Shown here in pieces: positions 44,355 to 57,890 of a stretch of 64,000 bases of DNA (positions are counted from its first letter, which is position 1; every line of letters starts with the position of its first letter). The position numbers were made by a program, and so were the translations under genes. Where the stretch lies: the NCBI RefSeq assembly GCF_014534745.1, contig NZ_JACVVP010000036.1, forward strand, positions 1 through 64,000, in the 5' to 3' direction. Under the pieces are notes generated by a model. It was given only the letters and a program-made list of their open reading frames with translations. It was not told where the DNA came from and searched no databases. Source of the stretch: Flammeovirga sp. EKP202 (GTDB lineage: Bacteria; Bacteroidota; Bacteroidia; Cytophagales; Flammeovirgaceae).

Positions 44355-46270
44355 CTATTAAAACAGTGTATACTATTTCTCTATCTCGCTTTAATCTAAA
44401 GCTATTGAATTACCTATTTCTATCACTGACATTCTCATGGAATATTTATGGTCAAGACATTAAAGTGCCGGCTGTTCATTCTAATATTGAAGTAGATGAA
44501 AAGGGTAAACTTTATTACGTGGAAGATGGTACGAAGTACTATGAAAAAATCAGTAAACCTAAGTACACTATTCAAAGTGTTGTAGGTACTCCCAAAGGTA
44601 CTGATGACGGTATTGAAATTGATTTTGGGGATCTAGAAGGACAAATTACGTATGGTCTTATTCCTTATAATCAAGTGAAACATCCATTGCCTATCTATAG
44701 ATTTAATAAAAAGCTAAAGAAGGGTAAAATAGCCATCAATATTAAAGATGACTTCAAATATCCTTATGACTTTGTCAATTGGAAAGAAAACAAGAAACTA
44801 TCTATTGGCTACCGCTTTACGAATCCTAAAGGAAAAATCATTTTTGATGGTGTGGTAAGTGTAAAAGGAGATGGACCATTTACAATTGCTCCTGCCATTT
44901 ACGAAGGACCTTTTGTTAGTAATATTACTGATAATAGTGTTGACCTGTGGTTTAGCACAACTTTGGCTGTAAAGGCTAAAGCCAACGTTGATGGTCAGTC
45001 CTATAATGAAAGTACAGCTTCTACCTTTCATCATTGGAAAATTGATAACCTTCAAGCAAATAAAGAATATACTTACAATGTAGAATACGATGGTATACAA
45101 CAGGAATATCATTTTAAAACAGCACCTTCAAAAGGAAGTCGAGAAGCCTTTGTATTTGGGTATTCAAGCGACAGTAGACAAGGACACGGAAGCGGCGAAA
45201 GAGATGTGTATGGAGCAAATACCTATATTATAAAAAAAATTGCAGCATTGGCTTATAGTAAAGACGCCTCTTTTATACAATTTACAGGTGATTTGATTAA
45301 TGGATATTTATCAGACTATCAAGAATTACAACTTCAATACACCAATTGGAAAAAAGCGGTTGAACCTTATTGGCACTATATCCCTTTTTATACTACGATG
45401 GGTAATCATGAGATATTAGGAAAAAGGTTTGTAGACGAAAAAGGAAAAGTGAAAGCCTATATTGGCAACTTCCCTTATGCTACCAACTCTAGTGAAGCGG
45501 CCTATGCCGAAGCATTTGTCAATCCTATCAGCTCCTTAGAAAGTGAAGATAATAGTAAATACGATCCCAATTCCAAGGAAATTAATTTCCCTTCTTATAA
45601 AGAAAATGTTTATTCTTATACCTATGATAATGTAGCTATGGTGGTACTCAATAGCGATTATTGGTATGCTCCATCATTGGGTAAGAATACAAATTCAAGT
45701 GGTGGTCTGCATGGTTATATTATGGACAATCAATTGAAATGGTTGAAAAAGACTATCGCCATGTATGAAAAAGATAAAAACATTGACCATATTTTTGTGA
45801 CACAGCACACTCCTGCCTTCCCTAACGGAGGGCATGCTAGAGATGACATGTGGTACTTTGGTAACAACGAAAAACGTCCTTTTGTAGCAGGCAAGGCAGT
45901 AGACAAAGGAATTATACAGAGAAGGGATCAATACTTGGATATATTGATCAATAAAAGTAAGAAGGTAGTGGCCATGCTCACTGGTGATGAGCATAATTAT
46001 AACTGGCTGAAATTGACCAAGGACATGCCTATCTACCCTGATAATTACCCACACAAGAAACTCAAAATTTCACGCCCTATTTACCAAGTCAATAACGGTG
46101 CTGCAGGAGCTCCATATTATGCTCAAGAAGTTTTGCCATGGAGTGCTCACACCCAATCTTTCAGTGTTGAAAATGCTGTTTGTCTTTTTTATGTCGAAGG
46201 CAATAAAGTAGAAATGGTGGTTTGGAACCCTGATACGCTTAATGAAATTGATAGGGTACAACTTCGTTAA
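44324..46270 (+). CDS. Secreted metallophosphoesterase (purple acid phosphatase-like)
   Basis: 648 aa. After a signal-like segment (LLNYLFLSLTFSWNIYGQ, about 27-44) come a fibronectin-like N-terminal domain (about 190-270) and a calcineurin-type domain. Metal-ligand motifs are GYSSDSRQG, FIQFTGDLIN, TTMGNHEI, FVTQHTPAF and LTGDEHNYNW, all in the right order. It probably hydrolyses phosphate esters in the envelope or outside. The assigned ATG (44324) sits in the loop of an inverted repeat and gives an unusually long pre-signal stretch of 26 residues; the native start may have been altered by the rearrangement that truncated mod. Confidence 0.85.
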   Translation: MINYSNNSQLTIKTVYTISLSRFNLKLLNYLFLSLTFSWNIYGQDIKVPAVHSNIEVDEKGKLYYVEDGTKYYEKISKPKYTIQSVVGTPKGTDDGIEIDFGDLEGQITYGLIPYNQVKHPLPIYRFNKKLKKGKIAINIKDDFKYPYDFVNWKENKKLSIGYRFTNPKGKIIFDGVVSVKGDGPFTIAPAIYEGPFVSNITDNSVDLWFSTTLAVKAKANVDGQSYNESTASTFHHWKIDNLQANKEYTYNVEYDGIQQEYHFKTAPSKGSREAFVFGYSSDSRQGHGSGERDVYGANTYIIKKIAALAYSKDASFIQFTGDLINGYLSDYQELQLQYTNWKKAVEPYWHYIPFYTTMGNHEILGKRFVDEKGKVKAYIGNFPYATNSSEAAYAEAFVNPISSLESEDNSKYDPNSKEINFPSYKENVYSYTYDNVAMVVLNSDYWYAPSLGKNTNSSGGLHGYIMDNQLKWLKKTIAMYEKDKNIDHIFVTQHTPAFPNGGHARDDMWYFGNNEKRPFVAGKAVDKGIIQRRDQYLDILINKSKKVVAMLTGDEHNYNWLKLTKDMPIYPDNYPHKKLKISRPIYQVNNGAAGAPYYAQEVLPWSAHTQSFSVENAVCLFYVEGNKVEMVVWNPDTLNEIDRVQLR

Positions 46271-46293
46271 AGTTATTATCCGTTAGATATATC

Positions 46294-46328
46294 AAACCGC
46301 TTCTATATCAAAAATAGAAGCGGTTTTT
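46294..46328 (+). terminator. Terminator of metallophosphoesterase gene
   Basis: AAACCGCTTCTAT and ATAGAAGCGGTTTTT form a 13-bp perfect stem around ATCAAAA, followed by a T tract, 24 bp after the stop. Confidence 0.9.
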
Positions 46329-46377
46329 ATTTTTATTATAGTAATTTGCTTGCTAATCAGTACTTAACTATCCTACT

Positions 46378-47874
46378 ATGAAAAAAATAAGTAAACTTTT
46401 CTTTCTATCACTCTTATTCTTGTCCCAAACCATAATAGCACAAGATTTCAGAAAGTTTGATGCCATACCCCAATACGCCAAACAAGCAGTCCTTTCTGAA
46501 AATTTCGATGATAACAGGAATGAATGGACTATTGTAAAATACTTGTCGGATGATGTACGTGAGAGTAAAATCAAGAAAGGGGAATACCGACTCACTTCCT
46601 ATTCCAAAGATGAAATGGTGGTTGAAATCAAATCTGGTTTTGGCTATAATCAGTTGGAAAACTTTGAGATTGAAACAAGCATCAAACATGAAGATTTTCA
46701 GAAAAACAATGACAATGGATTAATATGGGGTATGTCTGCTGACGGACAAAATGCCTATGGAATTGGATTCACAAGAACGGGGTATTACACTATACAGGAA
46801 ATGACCAACGGAGTGGAACACAACCTTGTAGAAAAAACCTTTTCAGACCTTCTTCATAAAGACGATTTCAATCACTTCTTAGTGAGAAAAATAGGCGATT
46901 GGTACCATATATTTATTAATAAGCAATTCGTCTATTCTTTTCCTTATCAACCACTACAACAAGATCAGGACATCACGGGTTTCTTTGCGGAAGGAACTTC
47001 AATAAGTGTGGATTACATTAGAGTTTCTAAGATCAACACAGATCAAATACAAACTTATACGCAACCGACTCCTGAAGTCGCTTCACAACCTTCTAATAAT
47101 AACGCCTCAAGAGCATTGGTCATTACCAATCCTACGAACACAAGTGTTTATCAAAAAGCGGGTGATTATCATGCACTGATCATTGGGGTACAAAACTATA
47201 AAGATAACTCTGTAAAAGATCTCCGCTTTCCACTAAGAGATGCACAAAACTTCAATGACATATTGGTACAGAAATACGGTTTCCTTCCTAAAAATATCAT
47301 TTTCTTAACAAACCCTACCCGTTCAGAAATACTTCAAGCACTGAATAAGTTGAGGGAAAGTGTAAAACATGATGACAATGTAATCATCTTCTATGCAGGA
47401 CATGGCTTTTATGATCAAAAAGTAAAAGAAGGCTATTGGCTTCCATCTGATGCGGTGGAGGGTGACGATTCCAATTGGCTCGCTAATGCCAACTTGAGCA
47501 CAAAGCTAAAAGGTATAGATGCGAAACATATTCTACTGATTTCAGACTCTTGCTTTGGTGGCAGTATCTTCAAGCCTTCAAGAAGTGCCTTTGCTGATGC
47601 GAGTCGTTCTATCACTAATTATTATGAAAAAAGAAGTAGAAAAGGCATGACGAGCGGTACACTCAAAACGGTTCCAGATGAAAGTGTATTTGCGAAATAT
47701 CTTCTAAAAAACCTTCAAGAAAATAGAGATAAATTTCTGACTGCTTCTAAATTATTTTATAGATTCAATGATGCTGTCGCCAACAATAGTGAGAACGCTC
47801 CTCAGTTTGGTACGTTGCATAATGTCGGAGATGAAGGCGGACAATTTGTTTTCATCAATACATTAGCAGATTAG
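46378..47874 (+). CDS. Secreted caspase-family (C14) protease with lectin-like domain
   Basis: 498 aa. Signal peptide (MKKISKLFFLSLLFLSQTIIAQ); an N-terminal beta-sandwich resembling a concanavalin-type/DUF1080 domain (about 35-218, NDNGLIWGMSADGQNAYGIG); a Pro/Gln/Asn linker; and a caspase-like p20 domain (about 262-490). The catalytic dyad is intact: His342 in FYAGHGF and Cys392 in ISDSCFGGS. Bacterial orthocaspases usually cut after Arg or Lys. Export is notable because many family members are cytosolic death effectors. Possible autoprocessing sites lie in the basic YYEKRSRKG stretch. Monocistronic with its own terminator. ATG start at 46378. Confidence 0.9.
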   Translation: MKKISKLFFLSLLFLSQTIIAQDFRKFDAIPQYAKQAVLSENFDDNRNEWTIVKYLSDDVRESKIKKGEYRLTSYSKDEMVVEIKSGFGYNQLENFEIETSIKHEDFQKNNDNGLIWGMSADGQNAYGIGFTRTGYYTIQEMTNGVEHNLVEKTFSDLLHKDDFNHFLVRKIGDWYHIFINKQFVYSFPYQPLQQDQDITGFFAEGTSISVDYIRVSKINTDQIQTYTQPTPEVASQPSNNNASRALVITNPTNTSVYQKAGDYHALIIGVQNYKDNSVKDLRFPLRDAQNFNDILVQKYGFLPKNIIFLTNPTRSEILQALNKLRESVKHDDNVIIFYAGHGFYDQKVKEGYWLPSDAVEGDDSNWLANANLSTKLKGIDAKHILLISDSCFGGSIFKPSRSAFADASRSITNYYEKRSRKGMTSGTLKTVPDESVFAKYLLKNLQENRDKFLTASKLFYRFNDAVANNSENAPQFGTLHNVGDEGGQFVFINTLAD

Positions 47875-47901
47875 ATAAGTATCTTTTCCAATCAATATTT
47901 C

Positions 47902-47940
47902 AAACCACCTTGATAATTACATTGAGGTGGTTTCTTTTTA
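47902..47940 (+). terminator. Terminator of caspase gene
   Basis: AAACCACC and GGTGGTTT pair around a 16-nt loop, followed by CTTTTTAT, 28 bp after the stop. Confidence 0.8.
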
Positions 47941-48123
47941 TAAAAGGATTTGTGAAGGGGAAATAATTATCCAATTTGGAGAGACATTTCTACACAACAC
48001 TTTATTCTGAAAGAAACTAACCTTACCCTACCTTTTAAAAAGCTAATTTTAATTCTTAAGAATTAGGGTGATGTTTCACTATCAAACTATTATTCATCAT
48101 ATAAAACCTATTTGACTACATAA

Positions 48124-51324
<3,201 letters not shown>

Positions 51325-51345
51325 GGATGTTGCATTGCAACGTCC
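51325..51345. repeat. REP-like hairpin directly after beta-galactosidase stop
   Basis: GGATGTTGCATTGCAACGTCC begins immediately after the TAG stop, preceded by GTAG, followed by GCTGAACCACC. One arm has a G-T wobble. A degraded second copy lies near 51616-51645. Confidence 0.75.
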
Positions 51346-51354
51346 GCTGAACCA

Positions 51355-51566
51355 CCATAATAAAGATTGCATAAATAGTATTTAGAAATCGGGAGATTTC
51401 TGATGACCAATAGGACACGAATGACGCTAGCGCTTAACATTCGCGCCAGTGGTACCACTCCCTAGCGCAAGAGTTAAGCGACAGCGTCTCTTGTGTTTTT
51501 TAGATCTTTAGAAGTCTCTGACTTCTAACCAAAAACCGCACTTTTAGATTAATAAAGGTGCGGTTT
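51355..51566 (+). repeat. E-type hairpin cluster and terminator-like stem
   Basis: AGAAATCGGGAGATTTCTGA, then CGAATGACGCTAGCGCTTAA with CATTCG, then a second related hairpin set (51465-51528, GTTAAGCGACAGCGTCTC; AGAAGTCTCTGACTTCT). It ends with AAACCGCAC...GTGCGGTTTT (51532-51566), a likely terminator. The 500-bp gap 51325-51824 has no gene. Confidence 0.65.
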
Positions 51567-51824
51567 TCTTCATTTTAAAAGTATTAAAAAAAAATTTAGC
51601 CTTGCTTCTTATGATTCGCGTGGACATTGCAATACAAAGACCCTACAGAAAATATCTAACACATCTCTTCCCCCTAAAACCCCTCCCAAAGCGGGTATAA
51701 AGTTGAACTTTTTATGCATTTACAGGGGGTAAATGTGTAACAAATACATTTCTCTCTCGGATTTAAAAATAATATGTGTTATTGCATTCATATTTAAAAC
51801 ACTTATTCATATTTGAAATAAACA

Positions 51825-52895
51825 ATGCAGCAAAATCCAATAATCGGTACTTTATTACATGCAGTGGGAGGCGTTTCAGCATCTACTTGTTATGTGCCTT
51901 TTCAGAAAGTAAAGCAATGGAATTGGAATTCCTATTGGTTGGTTCAGGCCGCTTTCGCTTGGTTTATTTTCCCTTTAGTTATTGGTTACATTACGGTGCC
52001 TGATTTATGGGAAGTCTTCGCAGAATCGCCTTCTGAAGTAATCTTCAATGCTTTTATTTTAGGAACGATTTACGGTTTTGGAGGCATGTGTTTTGGATAT
52101 GCTATTAAAGAAATTGGGTACTCACTTACCTATACCATTTCAATTGGTATCTCTGCCATTTTGGGTACGATTGTGCCGTTGATTATGCATGGTGAATTGG
52201 TGTCTAAATTCTATGAACCGGGTGGAAATATTATCTATCTGGGAATGTTTATTTCACTTATCGGTATTGCACTTTGTGGGGTTTCGGGATATAGAAAAGA
52301 AAAAGATCTTAAGAATTTAAATATTGAAACAGGCAACCAACCTTCTTTTAATATGAAGAAAGGTTTTATGCTCACTTTAATAGCCGGTGTACTTTCAGCA
52401 GTGTTTGGTATCTCATTAGAAGTAGGTGCTCCAATTGCTGAAATTGCCGGAAAACATGGAGCAGGTTATTTCGAAGGAAATGCCAATCTGATGTTATCGA
52501 CAATGGGTGCTTTTGCGACTAACCTTGTTTGGTTTGTGGTTGTAGGAATTAAGCAAAAAACATTAAAAGAAATTGTGGATGTAAAAGGGCTTGGGTCAAA
52601 AACAATCGGCACCAACTTCCTAATGTCTATTCTAAGTGGTGCATTATGGTATGGGCAATTCTTCTTCTACAATATGGCACATGTAAGAATGGGTGATTTC
52701 AAATTTGCCAGCTGGGTAATTCACATGTCTATGCTCATTTTCTTCAGTTACATCTTGGGTATTCTGATGAAAGAATGGTCACAGGTGAGCAAGCGAACTT
52801 ACAATACATTACTCTTTGCCTTAGGCGTGCTAATCATTTCTTTCTTAACCATGACTTACGGAAGTAGCATGGGAACGGAAGCTATAGGGCATTAA
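51825..52895 (+). CDS. RhaT-family sugar/proton symporter
   Basis: 356 aa, about ten membrane helices. Matches the L-rhamnose-proton symporter RhaT family from the start (IIGTLLHAVGGVSASTCYVP) through FGGMCFGYAIKEIGYSLTYT and the C-terminal FYNMAHVRMGDFKFASWVIH. Family members import L-rhamnose, but Bacteroidota relatives sit in varied sugar loci. First gene of a plus-strand operon with CoA-transferases and dehydrogenases; no rhamnose isomerase, kinase or aldolase is nearby, so the substrate is uncertain. ATG start at 51825. Confidence 0.9.
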   Translation: MQQNPIIGTLLHAVGGVSASTCYVPFQKVKQWNWNSYWLVQAAFAWFIFPLVIGYITVPDLWEVFAESPSEVIFNAFILGTIYGFGGMCFGYAIKEIGYSLTYTISIGISAILGTIVPLIMHGELVSKFYEPGGNIIYLGMFISLIGIALCGVSGYRKEKDLKNLNIETGNQPSFNMKKGFMLTLIAGVLSAVFGISLEVGAPIAEIAGKHGAGYFEGNANLMLSTMGAFATNLVWFVVVGIKQKTLKEIVDVKGLGSKTIGTNFLMSILSGALWYGQFFFYNMAHVRMGDFKFASWVIHMSMLIFFSYILGILMKEWSQVSKRTYNTLLFALGVLIISFLTMTYGSSMGTEAIGH

Positions 52896-52931
52896 TAAAA
52901 GATACAATTAGACTAAAAATATTCAACTGAA

Positions 52932-54077
52932 ATGAAAAAGTTAAAAGGAATTACTTGGAACCACAGCCGTGGATTTACCTCAATAGTAGCCGTTTCACAG
53001 CGTTTTGAAGAACTATATCCTGATGTACAGATCTCTTGGGAGAAAAGATCGCTTCAAGCTTTTGCTGATGAACCAATAGACCAATTGGCAGAAAGATATG
53101 ACTTCTTAATTATCGATCATCCTTGGGCCGGTTTTGCTGCCCGAACTCAAGTGATTATGCCTTTGGATACATTGCTTCCGCAAGATTTCATGAAAGATTT
53201 GGAAGAAAATACGGTGGGTAGATCACACGAAAGTTACGCTTACAATAATCATCAATGGGCATTGGCAATTGATGCAGCAACTCCAGTTGCTTCTAGCCGT
53301 CCGGACCTTTTTGAAAAAGAAGGATTGAAGTTTCCAGAAACATGGGACGATTTAGTGGAGTTATCGAAAACAGGAAAAGTGGCGATCCCTGGTATTCCTC
53401 AAGATACATTAATGAGTTTCTACATGGTTTGCTCTACGTTAGGTGAAAACGTGTGTGAAACTAAAGATCATGTCGTTTCAGAAGAAATCGGATTAAAAGC
53501 ACTTCAGATGCTTCGCGATTTAGGAGAAAATATTAAAGAAGAAAGTTACGATTGGAACCCGATAAAAGTTTGTGAGGCCATGACCAAAACAGACGATTAT
53601 GTGTACGCTCCTTTCGGTTATGGATATACGAATTACTCACGTGAAGGCTATGCTCGTGTTCCTTTAAAGTACCATGATATGGTGGCCATAAAGGATCAAA
53701 AACTGATCAGTACGTTGGGCGGTACAGGCTTGGCTTTATCTTCTAAATGTGAAGAAAAAGAATTGGCCTCAAAGTTCTTGGAGTTTGCAGGATCTTTAGA
53801 TGTTCAAAAGGGAATTTTCTTTGACAATGGCGGTCAGCCTGGACATAGAAAAGCATGGACGGATCAAAGAGTGAACAGCAAGTGCATGGACTTCTTTAGC
53901 GATACACTTCCAGCTTTAGACCGTGCATTTTTACGACCACGTTACAACGGTCACATGTATTTCCAAGATAGAGCCGGTGCACCTATTCGTGAGTTTATGA
54001 TGAAGGGTGGTGATGCTAAAGAGCTATTGAAACAATTAAATGAATTGTACATCAAATCGCTTTCTCAAAATGACTAA
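52932..54077 (+). CDS. Signal-less ABC-type solute-binding-fold protein 1
   Basis: 381 aa. Type I extracellular solute-binding fold typical of sugar ABC transporters ([47 protein letters not shown]). It starts directly with [20 protein letters not shown], with no signal peptide or lipobox, and no ABC permease or ATPase gene is present, so it is probably cytoplasmic. Its gene overlaps the following CoA-transferase by 8 bp (ATGACTAA), implying coupled translation. A role as intracellular ligand-binding partner of the CoA-transferase is inferred; homologues annotated as extracellular may be mislabelled. ATG start at 52932, 36 bp after the transporter. Confidence 0.8.
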   Translation: MKKLKGITWNHSRGFTSIVAVSQRFEELYPDVQISWEKRSLQAFADEPIDQLAERYDFLIIDHPWAGFAARTQVIMPLDTLLPQDFMKDLEENTVGRSHESYAYNNHQWALAIDAATPVASSRPDLFEKEGLKFPETWDDLVELSKTGKVAIPGIPQDTLMSFYMVCSTLGENVCETKDHVVSEEIGLKALQMLRDLGENIKEESYDWNPIKVCEAMTKTDDYVYAPFGYGYTNYSREGYARVPLKYHDMVAIKDQKLISTLGGTGLALSSKCEEKELASKFLEFAGSLDVQKGIFFDNGGQPGHRKAWTDQRVNSKCMDFFSDTLPALDRAFLRPRYNGHMYFQDRAGAPIREFMMKGGDAKELLKQLNELYIKSLSQND

Positions 54078-55218
54078 TTCAAAACCATTAGAGGGCCTTT
54101 TGGTGTTGGAATTCTGTCAGTTTTTGGCAGGACCATCCGCAGGTTTGCGATTAGCAGATTTGGGGGCTCGCGTGATCAAAATTGAACGTCCCAATCATGG
54201 TGAAGCTGGGCGTCAGATTGCCATTAAAAATTTAAGAGTGGATGGAAGCAGTTTGGTTTTCCATACCCTCAATAGAAATAAAGAATCTTATGCTGCCAAT
54301 TTAAAGGACACAGAAGATCTACAAAAAGTAAAAGAACTTATCGCCAAAGCAGATGTGATGACCCATAATTTCCGTCCGGGTGTGATGGAAAAAATCGGGT
54401 TAGACTATCCTACTGTTCAAGAAATCAACCCTCAAATTGTATACGCGACTGTTACGGGTTATGGTACTGAAGGTCCTTGGTCCGCTAAACCCGGACAGGA
54501 CCTTTTAGTACAGTGTATGTCGGGCTTGGCACACCTTACAGGCGATAAAAATGACGGCCCTACTCCTTTCGGATTGGCGGTCGCTGATATCATCACAGGG
54601 TCTCATTTGACGCAAGGGATTTTAGCCGCTTTGCTTAGAAGTGCGAAAACCAAGAAGGGTGCTTTCGTAGAAGTGAGCTTATTAGAATCAATGTTGGATT
54701 TCCAATTTGAAGTCATCACAACGTACCTCAACGATGGAAATAAACTTCCTCAAAGAGCGGAAAAAGGATCTGGACATGCTTACCTCAGTGCTCCTTATGG
54801 AGTGTATGCGACCAAAGACAGTCATATTTCTTTGGCAATGGGTGGCTTTGATAAACTGGTTGAATTGCTTGATACAGATCAATTAAGAGGGTATTCAGAA
54901 GAGGAAACGTTTACGAAGCGTGATGAAATTATGAATACACTTCGTGAAATATTAGCCACTAAAACAACTCAGGAATGGTTAGATCTTTTCGAACTAGCAG
55001 GGATTTGGTGTTCAGCCGTTTTCGACTACGAACAACTGCTTCAACATGAGGCTTATAAAGTATTGGAAATGGATCAAAAACTACCGCTTGACACAGGCGA
55101 GTTTATCCATACCACACGTTGTCCGATCCGCTTAAATGATGAGAAATTATTTGCATCAAAACCAGCTCCTAGAGTGGGTCAAGATACAGATGCAATTGCC
55201 AAAGAGTTTAACTTATAA
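54070..55218 (+). CDS. CaiB/BaiF-family (type III) CoA-transferase 1
   Basis: 382 aa from ATG 54070; an upstream ATG (54040) would extend it into the previous gene without conserved residues. Family motifs: [20 protein letters not shown] and ARVIKIERP near the N-terminus, [37 protein letters not shown], and [13 protein letters not shown], whose Asp is at the position of the catalytic aspartate. Transfers CoA between a carboxylic acid and an acyl-CoA. It forms a mirrored pair with the next gene (strong resemblance throughout), so heteromer formation or successive reactions are possible. 8-bp overlap upstream. Confidence 0.92.
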   Translation: MTNSKPLEGLLVLEFCQFLAGPSAGLRLADLGARVIKIERPNHGEAGRQIAIKNLRVDGSSLVFHTLNRNKESYAANLKDTEDLQKVKELIAKADVMTHNFRPGVMEKIGLDYPTVQEINPQIVYATVTGYGTEGPWSAKPGQDLLVQCMSGLAHLTGDKNDGPTPFGLAVADIITGSHLTQGILAALLRSAKTKKGAFVEVSLLESMLDFQFEVITTYLNDGNKLPQRAEKGSGHAYLSAPYGVYATKDSHISLAMGGFDKLVELLDTDQLRGYSEEETFTKRDEIMNTLREILATKTTQEWLDLFELAGIWCSAVFDYEQLLQHEAYKVLEMDQKLPLDTGEFIHTTRCPIRLNDEKLFASKPAPRVGQDTDAIAKEFNL

Positions 55219-55228
55219 AGACAAAAAT

Positions 55229-56407
55229 ATGCTTCCATTAAAAGATATATTAGTAGTTGATCTAAGCCAGTTTTTGTCTGCCCCATCAGCTACACTCCGA
55301 TTGGCAGATCTTGGTGCAAGAGTCATCAAAGTAGAACGCCCCGAAACAGGTGATATCTGCCGTCAGCTTTATGTTTCCAACGTAATGCTCAATGGTGAGT
55401 CTTCGGTTTTTAGAGCCATCAATAGAAATAAAGAGAGTTTTCAAGCCGATTTAAAATCGGATATTGATAAAGAAAAAGTACTGAAGCTTATCGCAAAAGC
55501 GGATGTTTTGGTACACAATTTCAGACCTGGTGTGATCGAACGTTTAGGGTTGGATTATGATACGGTGAAAGCAATTAATCCTTCAATTGTTTACGGTGAT
55601 ATTTCTGGATATGGATCAGAAGGACCATGGTCAGCCAAGCCTGGGCAAGATCTTCTGTTGCAATCTTTATCAGGGGTAACATGGCTGAGTGGCAATGCTG
55701 ACAAAGGGCCGGTACCTATGGGTATTGCGATCGTCGATATTTTGGCGGGTGCTCACTTGGCACAAGGTCTTATCGCCTCCTTAATCAAAAGATTCAAGAC
55801 CAATCAAGGAAGTAAGGTCTCAATAAGTATGCTGGAATCGATTTTGGATTTCCAATTCGAAACCATCACTACATATTACCACGATGGTGGCGAACCTACG
55901 GTAAGAACAGCAAGCAATAATGCACATGCTTATCTAGGTGCTCCTTATGGGGTTTATGCTACGAAAAACGGGCATTTAGCTTTGGCTATGGGTGCCATTC
56001 CTGTATTGGGAGAATTACTCGGTTGCCCTTCTTTGGCAAACTACCCTGAGCCTGATACTTGGTTTACACAAAGAGATGAAATAAAGAATATTCTAGCCGG
56101 TCATTTACTGACTGAAACTACTGAACATTGGCTTTCGATCTTAGAACCTGCCGATATCTGGTGTGCGGATGTATTGAATTGGGACACCCTTTTCAAACAC
56201 GATGGTTTTAAAGCCCTCAACATGATTCAGAATGTAAAAATGGGCGATGGATTCGAGTACAAAACTACTCGTTGTCCGATTAAAATTGATGGAGAATACC
56301 TCACTTCCACATTAGGATCTCCGGCTATTGGAGAACATACGCAAGAAATTTTGAAAGAACTAAACGCTATGGATCATGAAGGAAAAGTTGAGAATTGCTG
56401 TTCGTAA
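55229..56407 (+). CDS. CaiB/BaiF-family (type III) CoA-transferase 2
   Basis: 392 aa from ATG 55229, 10 bp after the previous stop; the longer frame from 55136 overlaps the upstream gene and lacks family residues. Same motifs as its neighbour: [63 protein letters not shown] and catalytic-Asp region [14 protein letters not shown] tandem duplicate that has diverged. Its last 32 bp overlap the second solute-binding-fold gene in another frame, an unusually long overlap that couples their expression. Confidence 0.92.
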   Translation: MLPLKDILVVDLSQFLSAPSATLRLADLGARVIKVERPETGDICRQLYVSNVMLNGESSVFRAINRNKESFQADLKSDIDKEKVLKLIAKADVLVHNFRPGVIERLGLDYDTVKAINPSIVYGDISGYGSEGPWSAKPGQDLLLQSLSGVTWLSGNADKGPVPMGIAIVDILAGAHLAQGLIASLIKRFKTNQGSKVSISMLESILDFQFETITTYYHDGGEPTVRTASNNAHAYLGAPYGVYATKNGHLALAMGAIPVLGELLGCPSLANYPEPDTWFTQRDEIKNILAGHLLTETTEHWLSILEPADIWCADVLNWDTLFKHDGFKALNMIQNVKMGDGFEYKTTRCPIKIDGEYLTSTLGSPAIGEHTQEILKELNAMDHEGKVENCCS

Positions 56408-57611
56408 ATTTGGCCCTTTTGAAAGTGCTATCCAAAAGATTTGGGACGACTTCAGCTCACGGCATAAATGTGATGTAGAATTGGAAGCTGTACCAATGGA
56501 CCTGCATCCTCTTTATGATACTATTTTAAAAGAGGATGGTTTGAAGAACGGCGATTGGGACATTGCATTAATGAACACCGATTGGATTACGGAAGCTTAC
56601 AGCAGTAATTCCATCGCTGATTTAATGCCTTTTATAGGTGATGATTCCTCTGTTTTGGAAGAAGCATGGAGTCCTTCTCTTTTAGGAAAACAACGGTTCG
56701 GAAATGCAGTTATGGGGCTTCCATTTCATAACGGACCAGAGTGCTTAATGTACAGAACGGACCTTTTTGAAGATGCGAAAGAACAAGAGGCTTTCAAGAA
56801 TAAATACAACAGAACACTGACTGTTCCCAAAACATGGAACGAACTGATGGAAGTCGCCTCTTTCTTCCACCGCCCTCAAGCAGGTTTATACGGAACGACT
56901 TTCGCCGCTTACCCTGATGGACATAATACTGTCTTCGATTTCTGCCTTCAATTATGGACAAGAGGTGGTCAATTAATCACTGAAAACGATAAAGTGGTGC
57001 TTCATTCGAAAGCGACTGTTGAAGGCATGAAATTCTACCGTAAAGCTTTACAAAACAAAGAGGCCATTCACCCTAAATCAAGAGAGTTTGATTCTGTAGA
57101 AGCTGGTTTAGCGTTCGCTAACGGTGAATTAGCCTTAAGCGTCAACTGGTTTGGCTTTGCCGCCAATTGTGAAGTGAGTCCTGATTCTAAAGTAAAAGGG
57201 AAAGTGGATGTGGCTTACATCCCTGCAGGGGAAGGTGGAGAAGGCGTTTCTCTCAATGCCTATTGGATGTACGTGATTGGAGCAGGCAGTAAAAAACAAC
57301 AATTGGCTTATGACTTTATCAATTTTGCGACCTCCGCTAAAAACGATGAATTATTAACGCTAGAGGGTGGTATCGGATGTAGAGTTTCGACTTGGAGAAG
57401 TCCAAAGGTCAATCAAGAAATCCCTTATTATCATAAACTAGAAGAACTGCATCAAAACACCGAATCTCTTCCTCGAATGAACAATTGGTCGCAAGTCGCA
57501 GACATCATCGACGAGTTAGTGCTGAAGGTGATCAATACAGAAGAAGACATCGAAAACATCTTAGCTACTGCACAGGAGAAAGTGGATCAGCTGGAGCTTG
57601 TGAATACATAA
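56376..57611 (+). CDS. Signal-less ABC-type solute-binding-fold protein 2
   Basis: 411 aa, type I solute-binding fold ([61 protein letters not shown]). Only distantly like the first copy. No signal peptide: it begins [20 protein letters not shown]. No transporter subunits nearby. It follows CoA-transferase 2 with a 32-bp overlap, mirroring the order of copy 1 and CoA-transferase 1. Likely a cytoplasmic binding or regulatory partner (inference). ATG start at 56376. Confidence 0.8.
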   Translation: MKEKLRIAVRKFGPFESAIQKIWDDFSSRHKCDVELEAVPMDLHPLYDTILKEDGLKNGDWDIALMNTDWITEAYSSNSIADLMPFIGDDSSVLEEAWSPSLLGKQRFGNAVMGLPFHNGPECLMYRTDLFEDAKEQEAFKNKYNRTLTVPKTWNELMEVASFFHRPQAGLYGTTFAAYPDGHNTVFDFCLQLWTRGGQLITENDKVVLHSKATVEGMKFYRKALQNKEAIHPKSREFDSVEAGLAFANGELALSVNWFGFAANCEVSPDSKVKGKVDVAYIPAGEGGEGVSLNAYWMYVIGAGSKKQQLAYDFINFATSAKNDELLTLEGGIGCRVSTWRSPKVNQEIPYYHKLEELHQNTESLPRMNNWSQVADIIDELVLKVINTEEDIENILATAQEKVDQLELVNT

Positions 57612-57630
57612 TATAATACAAGAATATTGC

Positions 57631-57690
57631 GTGCACCACGACTGAAGTCGTGGGCTAGTGATACCAACTCCAACAACACTAAAGTGATGT
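57631..57690. repeat. Cloverleaf element, half copy
   Basis: GTGCACCACGACTGAAGTCG then GGGCTAGTGATA and CTCCAACAACACTAAAGTG: the right half of the cloverleaf in reverse orientation, as at 17585. The first hairpin has a compensated A-T to C-G change. Confidence 0.75.
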
Positions 57691-57710
57691 TTCCGCTTTT
57701 TCTTTCACAG

Positions 57711-57873
57711 TAAGTACTAGGAAAGAAGAAAAGGGACAATTTTAGATTGTTATTTTTTATTCTAATCGAGACAGATTTGAAGAGCATAGCCATAGCTACG
57801 TGATAAAAATCTAACGATGAGTAGGATAAAAAAGATAAGATAAAATGTCCAATTACTTTTTTCCTAGTACTTA
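57711..57873. mobile_element. 163-bp MITE-like element bounded by TA
   Basis: Inverted ends TAAGTACTAGGAAA (57711-57724) and TTTCCTAGTACTTA (57860-57873), with further pairing GACAATTTTA/TAAAATGTC inside, giving about 33-bp imperfect terminal repeats. TA at both outer edges fits the TA target duplication of IS630/mariner-type elements. No coding capacity. It lies between the solute-binding-fold gene and the Gfo/Idh gene. Confidence 0.65.
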
Positions 57874-57890
57874 ATTAAATCAATAATGAA

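Noticed and set aside
51825-52895. Firm assignment as L-rhamnose catabolic operon
   Set aside because: Only the transporter is RhaT-like; rhaA, rhaB, rhaD or equivalents are absent nearby.
52932-57611. ABC sugar transporter
   Set aside because: Two solute-binding folds are present but neither is exported and no permease or ATPase gene exists in the locus.
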